A stretch of 64,000 bases of DNA from Macropodus opercularis (lineage: Eukaryota > Chordata > Actinopteri > Anabantiformes > Osphronemidae), in contig CM061106.1 in NCBI GenBank assembly GCA_030770545.1, positions 2,754,001 through 2,818,000 of the forward strand. The letters are read 5' to 3'. Position 1 is the stretch's first letter. Each line of letters opens with the position of its first letter. The position numbers and the translations under genes are program-made. The notes under the pieces are model-generated. The model worked only from the letters and a program-made list of their open reading frames with translations. It made no database searches and had not been told where the DNA came from. Shown here piece by piece: positions 1 to 12,900 of this stretch.

Positions 1-1888
1 CAACCAGCTAGAAATGAAAGGAACTGAGCTGGTTTAGACAAATCTAAGCTATTTCTATTTTGCAGAAACGCTGTGAGCTCCTAGATTTTCTGTAGAAAAC
101 TTGTTGTAGAACCACGTGAGCTTGTTTGCTGTGAATACAAGGTGCTGACCCTTGTTGTTATTTTGTATTGAATCCATTTAGACGTTGGCTTTGGTGACTG
201 TCAATTCAAAATGAAAACTGTGATCCATGCACCATGTAAATCTATGTTGTATGTAATTAGTATTTGTAACTGAAATCTGCTTTGAGGATCAAGCGACACA
301 CTGAAAACTGATTAGTGTTGTTATTGCGGCGACTGGTCTTCTTCTATTTGGTAGAAACGTTTCTCCATCTGTCCAGAAGCTTCTTCAGTCTGAGGGAAGT
401 TGGTGGAGACACAGATTCATCCTCCAGGTAGGTTTCACTCCACACCTGTAGAGAACAGGCTCGTTGTGGGAAATAGGCCTGAGGGCAGTGAGCAGGTGTG
501 AACTCAACTACTGACTCCTCCTCCACCGTTACAGGGTCGTTCAGTGGGTCCTTAATGGATGCGTTGATCGTAGCTTTTATTGGATAATTGTCCCGTAGTA
601 GTTTCTACTTACTGACAGAAATGATTTTATTTGCCTTTGTGTTGGCAACACAACACATGCAGTTAGTTCATTATTTATAGTTAGTTCCAGTAACTTCATA
701 TCCAACAATATATTAACTACAACTATATAGAACAAATCCTATGATTTAGTCAAACAATCTAACCGACATCCAACCAGCTGAGCCACAAACACAGAGCACA
801 TCACATTCTATAGAAAAGCAAAGTGATCTCACCTGTGGCCACCGTGACGACGTCTGTGTCTTGGAATCCATCGCTAGAACGTTGTCTCCAGCCTAGATTC
901 CTCTTTTCTCTGCCGTGGTATGATTTGTAAATATGCTGATGGAAACATGAGCCATGTTGACGCATCTATTACCTTAAAGAGCTGGATAAAGATCAATGTT
1001 CACTCATCGTCTCAGCTCTTCTTCTTCTTCTTCTTCACAGGTGGAGGTTGTGACACTGGGAGCAGCAATAACTTATACAACCTTCACTAAATCTATGACG
1101 ATGAAAATCCAGTTTCCTCAGTAGCAGCTTTTACCAACTTAAAATCAATGACATAAAAGGTGTAATTGAAAAAGATTTGAAAATTCAAAATTTTTTCTCA
1201 ATATCTATCACTAGTTAAGTTCTGAAAAACATTGTGCTTGAAGAAAATGAAGCAGCAGCCAACTGACCCTTAGGTGCAACAGAGGCGTCACAGACCTGTT
1301 TGGAGGAATTAATGGGAGAACCGGGACTTTCAGCTAAAGTCATCGATCGTTTCTCAGGTTAAGCTGAGTTTGGATGAAACATTCACATTCTGACGGACAG
1401 AATCCAGCTGAAGCTTCCTGTTGCTCTGTTATTACGGTGGATGGACGCGTGTTAGTTTTAGTTTTGTTAGTGATTTTTGGTTCTTAGCTTATTTATCATA
1501 TAGTAGTATAGTAGAAGTATATTATACACTGTCACTGATCATCAGTATGATGGCACAAATTTCAGGGCTTCAGTTAATAAGTCAAAGGTCAGAGTCAGTC
1601 CATACACAAGCAGGGTCATCAATGAATCTGACAGACCTCAAACGTTGCTGGTGTGTGAGGGTGAAGACGACCAGAACATGGAGCTTGTCGTTCAGTTGGT
1701 GGAGACTGTGTTCTGACATCTGTACGACTGATAAAGGGTTCTATTAGGTACAAGTAGCGTTTGGGTGAAACACTGTCACTGAGGACTGAGCTGAAGCATC
1801 TTCTGCCTCCTGCTCTTTGGTTTTAACAGCCTCATAGGCCTGTAAGTGTTAAACCTCAGAGACTTTAAGAAAACACAGAACATGCCTC
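1..1888. other. no recognised gene
   Basis: I see no conserved coding exon in this stretch on either strand; the short open frames lack recognisable motifs or paired splice sites. There is a short (CTT)n run near 1018-1037. The LRR exons of gene A start at 3918, and no B30.2 exon can be seen here that would extend that gene. Confidence 0.5.
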
Positions 1889-2580
1889 GACTGTTTTTAG
1901 AGCCAGTTTAATTCACCAAGTTGAAGAAACATCAACACACGTTTAACAGAACGTTTATACTTACACAACCAAGTTTTTAAAGGATCTCTGTGTTGTTATG
2001 TGTGAAATTAATACACGGGTTATTAAGAATTGAAAAATAAAACTGGAATAGTTTATGTTTTCATTAAAAAGACGCTTTTAGAGAACGAGGCTGGTCCTGA
2101 AAGGTGTAAACACTTATTAATTCCCAGCTTCCTTAAACGTCTCAGTCTTTGACACAGAGGCTCCAACTAGTTTGTCTTGTCCATCACAGATTCCATCCAA
2201 ACCTTGTTCTGAGGATTTCAGCTCTTCAAGGACTCAAACTCCTCAAATGTCTTAATGCTGAGTTGTGACAACACCTTTATTGTTGTGATGATGATCACAC
2301 TCTGTTAAATGAGTTGAGGGAATGAACAATGCTTCGTTGGAGAGAACTTCTGAAGAGCGTCGTGGTTTCATGGCTCCATGTGTCAACATTTCTAACCAGC
2401 GCTTCATGGACATATTCAGCTCATGTCACAGGTACCAGCTGCAGCATCTGTAGACAGATATAGATCCTGAAACACAGGAAAGAGACGATGACACACGGGA
2501 AACGTGGCTTCACTTGGCTGAGTTCTCCTCCGGTATGAAGGACACAGAAACTCACGCTGGTCCAAACCACAGCCTCCACT
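1889..2580 (+). repeat. dispersed repeat, copy 1 (inverted copy at 33723-34509)
   Basis: This segment matches 33723-34509 in reverse orientation along most of its length, starting at a shared 'gtttttagagccagttt' end and stopping at a shared 'cacagcctccact' end. Copy 2 is about 95 bases longer. A shorter, weaker relative in this same orientation is visible near 45890-46010. Family unknown; no terminal repeats or coding capacity recognised. Confidence 0.7.
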
Positions 2581-2720
2581 GCCCCCTACTGCTGAAGATA
2601 AAGCTCTGCCCTGGACCAAACTAGATGTTGCTCACATTAAGACAAAAGTCATTCTGTCCACACTAATGAGACAAATGACACCAACTGACATCACACACAC
2701 ATCCACACATGTGAGCACAC

Positions 2721-3275
2721 GTCAGTGGAGCATCACACTGACTCACTAAGAGCAGATCTAAGGTCAGTGGAGCATCACACTGACTCACTAAGAGCAGATC
2801 TAAGGTCAGTGGAGCATCACACTGACTCACTAAGAGCAGATCTAAGGTCAGTGGAGCATCACACTGACTCACTAAGAGCAGATCTAAGGTCAGTGGAGCA
2901 TCACACTGACTCACTAAGAGCAGATCTAAGGTCAGTGGAGCATCACACTGACTCACTAAGAGCAGATCTAAGGTCAGTGGAGCATCACACTGACTCACTA
3001 AGAGCAGATCTAAGGTCAGTGGAGCATCACACTGACTCGCTAAGAGCAGATCTAAGGTCAGTGGAGCATCACACTGACTCGCTAAGAGCAGATCTAAGGT
3101 CAGTGGAGCATCACACTGACTCACTAAGAGCAGATCTAAGGTCAGTGGAGCATCACACTGACTCACTAAGAGCAGATCTAAGGTCAGTGGAGCATCACAC
3201 TGACTCACTAAGAGCAGATCTAAGGTCAGCGGAGCATCACACTGACTCACTAAGTGCAGATCTAAGGTCAGTGGG
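2721..3275. repeat. 42-bp minisatellite, 13 units
   Basis: Thirteen head-to-tail 42-base units run from 2721 to 3266, followed by a partial unit to about 3275. Each unit contains the inverted repeat GTCAGTG-8 nt-CACTGAC and a BglII hexamer AGATCT. Most contain TGACTCA, the AP-1 consensus; adjacent units 8 and 9 (from 3015 and 3057) read TGACTCG instead. Unit 13 differs at two other points. Because 42 is a multiple of three, long open frames appear on both strands; these are by-products of the repeat and not evidence of a protein. Confidence 0.97.
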
Positions 3276-3917
3276 ACATTTCTGATCATGGTTCAGTCTC
3301 ATCTAGTTTCATTCTGTCCACTCAGCCTTTCTGCTACTTTCCACTTAGTTCATTAGAGAATTTATGTTTAATTATGACACAGTCAGCATCAAATCACACT
3401 TGAAGGATCAACATCAGTCTGACACAGTTTAACAAACGTTTCTTAATCGTGTCTTGTTCCAGTTTCCATCTTGAGCAGCAGGGACTTCAGTCGAGTTCAG
3501 AGCAGAAGTGCAGCAGCTTCCTTCCAGCTCATCTGAACGTCTTGGACTGATGCTCACACACCTGCACACGTTTAGTATCAAGTCTGCTGACTCAGCAGAT
3601 TTCACTGTCAATAAACTGCTGATTCATCAGTTTAGTGACAACTTCCTGTTGGTCCATGAAAGACAGAATAACTGTGTGGTGACCAACATCTTCTCTGCTT
3701 GGAAACATCAGCTGACACAACAACAACAGTCGTCTTCATGATCACAACAAGCTTCTGGTTGATCTGATGCTGACTGTTCTTTCTGTCTCTGTCTTTCTGC
3801 CACAGCTTCACAGAGAAGGTTGGAGCTTTACAGGAAACACTGGAATCTCTGCTGTGACACTAACTGAGTTAACAAGACTGATGGAAGCAGCACAGACTGA
3901 CTCCAACCTCTACTGAC
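3276..3917. other. 3' flank of NLR gene A
   Basis: No exon recognised. This lies downstream of the minus-strand stop codon of gene A (3919-3921), so it should hold its 3' untranslated region; I could not place a convincing polyadenylation signal. Confidence 0.4.
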
Positions 3918-6915
3918 CTCAGAGTACCCAGTTGACAGTCTGGACCAGGTCACGAAGACGCTTCACTGATGAATCCTGCAGGTTGTTGTTTCCTCTCAGG
4001 TCCAGTTGAGTCAGATGTGACGGGTTGGACTTCAGAGCTGAGGCCAGAGAATCACAGCTGATCTCTGACAAACTGCAGCAACTCAAACTGAATAAAGAAC
4101 CAAAGATGAAACAGTAGAAAACAAAGAGTCAGCTTGAAAACATTCAGTGTCTCATCGTGTGTTTGGAGCTGAAGACACTTCAGGAAGTAGAAGTTTAGAA
4201 ACTAGAAGCTCACAGAAACATTTGATACTGAGGAAACATTTAATGGAGTCAAACCGATGGAACGAGTCAAACAAGTAGATCCAGAACTTCTGATTACGGC
4301 ATCTTTTGTTTGAATATTGAGTCAGAACCAACATTATGGTGCCTTAGAAAAGTGTTGGAGCATCAGCTACTGGTCACAGATTTGATATTATCTGACTGAT
4401 TAAACATAATAAATAAAAAAAAGAAAACACGATTAAATAAAACTAAAACCAAATGAAACCATAGAAGAAGAAAGCAGACGTTGCCATGGAGACCCTCAGT
4501 GTGGATCAGTAGAACATCAGCCTCATGTCTGCAGTTTAGCGTCAGCACAACGTTCACATCACATTAATCTACACAGAACTAAAACATGGAGTCTGACCTC
4601 AGAGTCTCCAGTCGACAGTGAGGACTCTCCAGAAAACCACACAGATGCTTCACTGATGAATCCTGCAGGATGTTTCCATTCAGGTCCAGTTGTGTCAGAT
4701 GTGACGGGTTGGACTTCAGAGCTGAGGCCAGAGAATCACAGCTGATCCATGACAACCTGCAGTGACTTAATCTGAATAAAGAACCAAAGATGAAACAGTA
4801 GAAAACAAAGAGTCAGCTTGAAACCATTCAGTGTCTCGTCGTGTGTTTAGAGCTGAAGACGCTTCAGGAAGTAGAAGTTTAGAAACTAGAAGCTCACAGA
4901 AACATTTGATACTGAGGAAACATTTAATGGAGTCAAACTGATGGAACGAGTCAAACAAGTAGATCCAGAACTTCTGATTACGGCATCTTGGGTTTGAATA
5001 TTGAGTCAGAACCAACATTATGGAGCCTTAGAAAAGTGTTGGAGCATCACCTACTGGTCACAGATTTGATGTTTTCTGGCTAATTAACATAAATAATAAA
5101 TGAAATAATGAAACAACCATTAAATAAAACTAAAAACAAATGAAACCACAGTAGAAGAAACCAGACGTTGCCATGGAGACCCTCAGTGTGGATCAGTAGA
5201 ACATCAGCCTCATGTCTGCAGTTTAGCGTCAGCACAACGTTCACATCACATTAATCTACACAGAACTAAAACATGGAGTCTGACCTCAGAGTCTCCAGTC
5301 GACAGTGAGGACTCTCCAGAAAACCACACAGATGCTTCACTGATGAATCCTGCAGGTTGTTGTAGCTCAGGTCCAGTTGAGTCAGATGTGACGGGTTGGA
5401 CTTCAGAGCTGAGGCCAGAGAATCACAGCTGATCTCTGACAAACTGCAACATCTCAATCTGAATAAAGAACCAAAGATGAAACAGTAGAAAACAAAGAGT
5501 CAGCTTGAAACCATTCAGTGTCTCATCGTGTGTTTAGAGCTGAAGACGCTTCAGGAAGTAGAAGTTTAGAAACTAGAAGCTCACAGAAACATTTGATACT
5601 GAGGAAACATTTAATGGAGTCAAACTGATGGAACCAGTCAAACAAGCAGATCCAGAACTTCTGATTACAGCATCTTGGGTTTGAATATTGAGTCAGAACC
5701 AACATTATGGAGCCTTAGAAAAGTGTTGGAGCATCAGCTACTGGTCACAGATTTGATATTATCTGACTGATTAAAGATAAATAATGAAAAAAAATAACAA
5801 AACAAGGATTTAATGCAACTAAAATAAACAGTGAACGGACTAAACCACAGAAGAAGAAAGCAGACCTTGCCATGGAGACCCTCAGTGTGGATCAGTAGAA
5901 CATCAGCAGTTTAGCGTCAGCACAACGTTCACATCACATTAATCTACACAGAACTAAAACATGGAGTCTGACCTCAGAGTCTCCAGTCGACAGTGAGGAC
6001 TCTCCAGAAAACCACACAGATGCTTCACTGATGAATCCTGCAGCTTGTTTCCACTCAGGTCCAGTTGTGTCAGATGTGACGGGTTGGACTTCAGAGCTGA
6101 GGCCAGAGAATCACAGCTGATCTCTGACAACCTGCACCAACTCAAACTGAATAAAGAACCGAAGATGAAACAGCAGAAAACAAAGAGTCAGCTTGAAACC
6201 ATTCAGTGTCTCATCGTGTGTTTGGAGCTGAAGACGCTTCAGGAAGTAGAAGTTTAGAAACTAGAAGCTCACAGAAACATTTGATACTGAGGAAACATTT
6301 AATGGAGTCAAACTGATGGAACGAGTCAAACAAGCAGATCCAGAACTTCTGATTACGGCATCTTGGGTTTGAATATTGAGTCAGAACCAACATTATGGAG
6401 CCTTAGAAAAGTGTTGGAGCATCAGCTACTGGTCACAGATTTGATATTTTCTGACGGATTGAATGTTGTTTCGTTTATATTTTCAGTGATGATATAAAGA
6501 AACAACGATTGAATAAAACTGAAAACAAACTGAACCACAGAAGAAGAAACCAGACGTTGCCATGGAGACCCTCAGTGTGGATCAGTAGAACATCAGTCTC
6601 ATGTCTGCAGTTTAGCGTCAGCACAACGTTCACATCACATTAATCTACACAGAACTAAAACATGGAGTCTGACCTCAGAGTCTCCAGTCGACAGTAAGGA
6701 CTCTCCAGAAAACCACACAGATGCTTCACTGATGAATCCTGCAGGTTGTTCCAGCTCAGGTCCAGTTGTGTCAGATGTGACGGGTTGAACTTCAGAGCTG
6801 AGACCAGAGAATCACAGCTGATCTCTGACAAACTGCACCAACTCAAACTGAATAAAGAACCAAAGATAAAACAGTAGAAAACAAAGAGTCAGCTTGAAAC
6901 CATTCAGTGTCTCAT
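3900..6915 (-). repeat. tandemly amplified LRR exon-intron units (5 copies)
   Basis: Five LRR exons start on the plus strand at 3918, 4598, 5285, 5973 and 6674, giving a period of 680-701 bases. The introns between them are as similar as the exons, so each unit was duplicated whole. Four exons are 174 nt; the terminal one is 170 nt. All start and end in the same codon phase, so units can be gained or lost without shifting the frame. The array belongs to the C-terminal part of NLR gene A. A different LRR subtype is used in the exon at 9257-9430. Confidence 0.92.
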
Positions 6916-9900
6916 CGTGTAGATCAGGGGTATTCAACTAAAATTTAAAGAGGTCCGGTTACGCACATTTTTTGGAAGCAAAGGTCCAGAAGATTATAAT
7001 GTCTAACTATTTACTGTGATATATTAAGTAGCCTGCATGTAATCAGTACTTCACTGTCAAATCAAATTAATTCAGTACAATTCAAAAACCTTTTGACAAA
7101 CTGAAACTCCAACTGAACATATATTTACAATGTAATCTAATTCATGAAATAAAAGCAGGGCTGATTTTCAAAATAAGCAAGAACACAAATGTTCAAATAA
7201 GAGCTTAACTTAACTTAAAATAAAGGAAAGGCATAAAAAAAATATTTTACAATTTGAATCAAAAGTCTCAACCAATTTAACTGGTAAAAAAAACCTGAAC
7301 ATATCCTAACAACTGAACAGTTTTGGAGGCTCATCTTCTTCCCCTCATATATTTAACCCACGTACAGGACTCAGTGCTGGGAGGTATCGTCTGTCTGCGG
7401 CCGTTTGATCCAACCCTTGTGTCTGTTTTTGAGCTTTTGTAGCTTCTATCGTCTGTCTCTCCCTTTGTTGTCGCTAGCTACACGCAACTGTTATCACCGT
7501 ATGTGTTTGTTAATTCCTTTGCAACCTCGAACTTTCTTTAAAGCTGCAGGTGCTGTTGAGTCGCAAAATTTAGCGCCTGTGATCCACAGAATCGATTGGC
7601 TAAGTGAAGTCACGTGGTTAACGCATATTCAATTGGCCTTCACCAAATAACTACCGTAAAGATCACAATAGCCGCGCCGATTAAAAGTAAAGTGCTCCGC
7701 TAGATTCTGAATCAAAACGTTCCGTTTGGTCTGTAGCTCCGGGTCCGTATGGGACAGCTTCTGGGTCCGTTAGTGACCGCTGGTGTAGATGAATCATTAA
7801 TAATCAGTCAGATTTGTCCTGATCAGTGATGTTCACGTTTAACCCACAGACAAAGAAATGGTTCACTTCACATGGATCACAAGGGATTTTTGCCTCTTGT
7901 GTCCAGGTGGGAAGTGTTTTGGTTTGTGTTGGTTTGAGTTGTGTCTGGTTTCACCTCATTGGATCCTGGATTCAAATGGTTGGGACTGAAACATCTCTGC
8001 ACTGGTCTGTAGCTGAATGTTTCTTGACTTTCAGAGCTACTGGAGTCTCGTTCTTTCAGTGTTATACTAAGTATTCGATGCTTCTCAGCCACTGCATCAG
8101 ACAGTGGAGGCTCTGAGCAGCTCCTTCAGTGGAGACTGATCCAGAGTCAGTGTAGGAAGGAGCGGTGCCACAGATCCTTCATCCACTGCTGTTAGACTCT
8201 ACAACCAACCAGTCTAACAGCCACCGTCCAGATCATCTGCTGTAGTTGATCTGGGACTTTATGTTCAGTGTCTGGTATTTGGAACAGTCGTACATTTGTA
8301 TAATGGATCTTGTTCTTTGCTCCACTTTCATCCTTTCACTTCTTGCTGATTGTTTGTTGCTGTGGTAACAGTTGAATTTCTCCACTGTGGGATCAGTAGA
8401 ATGATCTTCTCTCATCTTCCATCCTTGGCTAATGAGGCTGATTCTTCTTCATCTCTCTGGTGCAGTGTGGTCCTTCATCCATCAGGAGGGGCCTCTTAGT
8501 TCTCCACATTTGTTGTGTGTCAGTCAGTGAGTGTGTATATTGTGTTTTCCACGGGTTTGTGTGTCTAGTGTGTCCTCCCTGGTCCGTGTCTCTGCTTGTG
8601 CCGTCCCTCGTCCTGTCCCTCGGCCTCTAGCTCGGTTCGTTGCTTTGGTTAACTCTTGTGGGTTAGAGTTGAGTCAGTCTCAGGCGTTGGCTTCACCTTG
8701 TCAGCTTCCTGCTCTAGCAGCTGCTTTGTGTTCTAGTTTTCTATTGGCTGCTCTTCTCCTGTCGTGTGCAGTGATTGGTTTGTTCTGGTGTTCAGGGATA
8801 CATTGACGTCATAGGTCTGTTACTGTCGTCTCTGGTTCTCTCAGAACCTTTGAGTCAGTCCTGTTCAGAGTGTTGCAGTTTCCGTTCTGGTTCCACAGTG
8901 TTTGTCCTTCTCTGTTATCTGAACTAATATCTGGTCACTTGAGATTGGTCTCCGTCTCTTTCTGCATCTGGTCCGGTTTGAGCTACTGCAACAATATCTC
9001 TGTGGTGTATTAGTCAAATGTGCTGCATTTATATAAATATTATATATTATGCCTTCATAGATTTTGTAATAACAGATTCTCCTTAGATTTATATTCCTGT
9101 CTGTGTCTTTTAATTTAAACCAAACCAAAATGTGGCCTTAACTACAGACACTAGAAACCCTACGTGTTCAATGTATTTGAAGAGAGACGTGATGAACCAA
9201 ATGTTAAATAACAGTGAGGCTGTAGCTCATCGTTTACACGTTGGACACATCCTGACCTGAGACTTTCCAGATGGCACTGTGGGCTCTCCAGTCCAGCAGA
9301 AAGCAGCTTCACTCCTGAATCCTGCAGGTTGTTGTAGGTCAGGTCCAGTTCTCTCAGACTAGAGGACTGGGAGCTGAGAACTGAGGACAGAGCTTCAAGG
9401 CCTCTTTCTGAGATGTTACAGCGCCTGAGCCTGAAAAACAGTCAGAGACAGAGAGAAACCATCAGGAGTGTGGGTACTGGCTCAGAGAGGCCACTGCTTC
9501 CTGGACTATCAGTGACCCATGGGACAGAAACCTGCTCACTGTTTCTCTGTGGACATCACTAAATAAAGGTGATGCTGTGTTGACCCTGTGTTGACCCACC
9601 AGCAGCAGTGACTTCATGGATTTCTTTCCTTAGAACATTGGAACCATTAGAGACATTGATTCATTTGCTGGTGACTCTGTCTGACTGCTTGTCTCTTAGA
9701 CTCAATCCCAACTAGACCACTCACAGAAGTTCTTCCGTTCATCAGCACGTCCACATTGAATCCAACCAACCAGTCTCTGCTACGTAGCTCAGGCTTTTCA
9801 GGCTGCTGTGGTCAAACCTTCACTGAACAAACCTGCTCTCAACCCTGGAGAACTAGCAGCTATAGGCCAACATCTAATCTGCCCTTTCTTTCTAAACCCT

Positions 9901-12900
9901 TGAAGTCGTAGCCAGACGACCATGTGACCACCTGCGTAGGAACAACCTGTGTGTAGATTCCAGTCAGACTTTCCAGGGAGCAGATGCAGGACCAACGACC
10001 TGCCTGTGTTGAACTGAACTGAACATTTCACTCATGTATTTAATGTTTAATGATAAACTATTGTTGAGCTTTTGTTTATGTGGATTGATTTACTCATTAC
10101 TGGTCACAGCAGCTTTATTCTGTCACATCATGCTGCAGCCTACTGAGATCTGAGTCACGACTGGATGATGGATAGAAACCACTTTGACCTGCTTTATACC
10201 TGGAGCGTGACTGTGATTAGTAGTAGTATCATGTAGTGTGTTGTGTGTGATGCCAGGTGTTGGTCCTACACCTGAGCAGCCAAACCAGAACATCATCTGG
10301 TTCCTGCAGGCATCAGTCCAGATGTGTGATCTCTGTCAGGTTGAGACAGTCAATGCAAACACAGCAGCTGGATCAGTGATTAATACTTCAATACTTTTCA
10401 GTCATGTGAGGACTTACACAGCTTTGTTGGAGGCTTTGACGACTGGCAGCAGCCTCAGCAGAGCCTCCTCTGAACCAGAGTATTTCCTCAGGTCAAACAC
10501 GTCCAGATCTTCTTGTGATGACAGTAAGATGAAGACCAGAGCCGACCACTGAGCAGGAGACAGTTCATGTGTGGAGAGACGTCCTGATCTCAGGTTCTGT
10601 TGGATCTGCTCCACTAGAGAACCATCATTCAGTTCATTCAGACAGTGGAACAGGTTGATGCTTCTCTCTACAGGTAGATCCTCACTGAGCTTCTCCTTGA
10701 TGTACTGGACTGTTTCCTGATTGGTCTGCAGCAAATGATTGAGAAGAAGGGGGAGGAGCAGTCCCTGGTGTCTAATTTCTTTCTGGATCATCAGACCTTG
10801 TAGTAGAGTATGATTGTTCTCCATAGAAAGTCCCAGGAGAAAGCGGAGGAACAGGTCCAGGTGTCCATTTGGACTCTGTAAGGCCTGGTCCACAGCGTCC
10901 TGGTAGAACTGTTTTAGTTTATGTTTGTCTTTAAATGCGTTAGATAACTTGGATGTTGATTGTTGCTGTGACAGCAGATTGACTCCAGAGTTGCTGAAGG
11001 TCAGATGGACGTGAAGAGCAGCCAGAAACTCCTGAACACTCAGATGGACGAAGCAGAACACCTTGTCCTGGTACAGTCCTCTCTCCTCTCTAAAGACCTG
11101 TGTGAACACTCCTGAGTAAACTGAGGCTGCTCTGACATCGATGCCACACTCTGTCAGGTCTGACTCGTAGAAGATCAGGTTTCCTTTCTGCAGCTGCTCT
11201 AAAGCCACTTTTCCCAGAGACTCAATCATCTCCCTGCTCTTTTCATTCCAGTGTGGATCTGTCTCCGCTCCTCCATCGTACTTGATGTTCTTCCCTTTGG
11301 TCTGAACCACCAGGAAGTGGATGTACATCTCAGTCAGGGTCTTGGGCAGCTCTCCTCCCTCTCTGGTTCTCAGCAGATCCTCCAGAACCGTAGCAGTGAT
11401 CCAGCAGAAGACTGGGATGTGACACATGATGTGGAGGCTTCGTGATGTCTTGATGTGGGAGATGATGGTTGTGGCCTGCTGCTCATCTCTGAACCTCTTC
11501 CTGAAGTACTCCTCCTTCTGTGGGTCAGTGAACCCTCTGACCTCTGTCACCACGTCAACACACCCAGGAGGGATCTGATTGGCTGCTGCAGGTCGTGTGG
11601 TGATCCAGAGGCGAGCAGAGGGAAGCAGGTTCCCCCTGATGAGGTTTGTCAGCAGCACATCCACTGAGGTGGACTCTGTGACATCAGTCAGGGTTTCAGT
11701 CTGGTGGAAGTCCAGAGGAAGTCGACTCTCATCCAGACCGTCCAAGATGAACACGACCTGGAACTGTTCAAAGCTGCAGATTCCTGCTGCTTTGGTTCCA
11801 GTGAAGAAGTGATGAACAAGTTCCACCAAGCTGAACTTTTGCTCTTTCAGCACGTTCAGCTCTCTGAAGGTGAATGGAAACGTGAAGTGTACGTCCTGGT
11901 TGGCTTTGCCTTCAGCCCAGTCCAGAGTGAACTTCTGTGTCAGGACTGTTTTCCCAACGCCAGCCACTCCCTTGGTCACCACGGTTCTGATGGGTCCATC
12001 TCTTCCAGCTGAGCCTTTAAAGACGTCTTCTAGTCTGATGGTTGTTTCTGCTCTGTGTGGTTTCCTGGAGGCTGCTTCAATCTGTCTGACCTCATGTTCA
12101 TGGTTGACCTCTCCAGTCCCTCCCTCTGTGATGTAGAGCTCTGTGTAGATCTGGTTCAGAAGGGTTGGGTTTCCTGCTTTAGCGATGCCTTCAAACACAC
12201 ACTGGAACTTCTGCTGCAGCTGAGATTTAAGCTGACGCTGACAAACTGGAGCAAAAGCTCCTGAATGAAAAAGAAATAATGTTTAATTTAATTGAAGAAT
12301 GAAAATTTATGATCCACATTTATAATGAAATTATCATCCACATTTACCAAACTTCAACACATCAGTAAATGTGTGATTGTGTGTGTGATGCTAAACGTTG
12401 AGTTAAATCCTCTTACTGCTCTGCAGACAGTCAGCCAGCTCCTCCTGCTTCATCCTCCTCAGGAAGTTCAGTGTGATCTTCAGAAATGCGTCTCTGCTGC
12501 TCCTCCTCTGCTCTTCATCCTCACCATCCAACGCCTCCTCATCCTCCCTCTGACTCTCTAAGCATTCTGGGTAATCTGGACTCAGAACCTTCTGGATCTT
12601 CTTCAGCTCCTTCTTCACAAACATGACAATGTTTTCCTCCAGCAGCTGGAACAGAATCTCTATGAATGACACCATCCAACTAAAAGCATGGAGCCAAACA
12701 TCAGATCCATGTTGGACACACTGACAATCCACTGGTGTAAAAGTGCAGCATGGAGACGGTTGAACACAACAGATGAAAGTAGTGGTTGTCCATGTACAGA
12801 CCATAAACATGGAGTCCAGGTGTGTTTGGTGCTGCTGGGCAGACTGACCACTGGGAACCTCTGAGCTCTGCTGGTCCACTCTGTGGAGGAACCATGAAGA

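Noticed and set aside
2721..3275. CRISPR-like array
   Set aside because: Units are contiguous with no unique spacers, and the context is vertebrate.
2663..3289. Long open frames on both strands across the 42-bp array
   Set aside because: They follow from a repeat unit that is a multiple of three and lacks stops; there is no start context, splice site or known domain.
11251..12264. Plus-strand open frames opposite the NACHT exon of gene A (and the same in B and C)
   Set aside because: Antisense shadows of the conserved NACHT exon; they recur only because the exon recurs.
12403..12879. 158-codon single-exon protein starting MDQQSSEV in genes A, B and C
   Set aside because: It is exon 3 plus retained intron 3 plus exon 4 of the NLR; kept only as an intron-retention finding, not as a separate gene.
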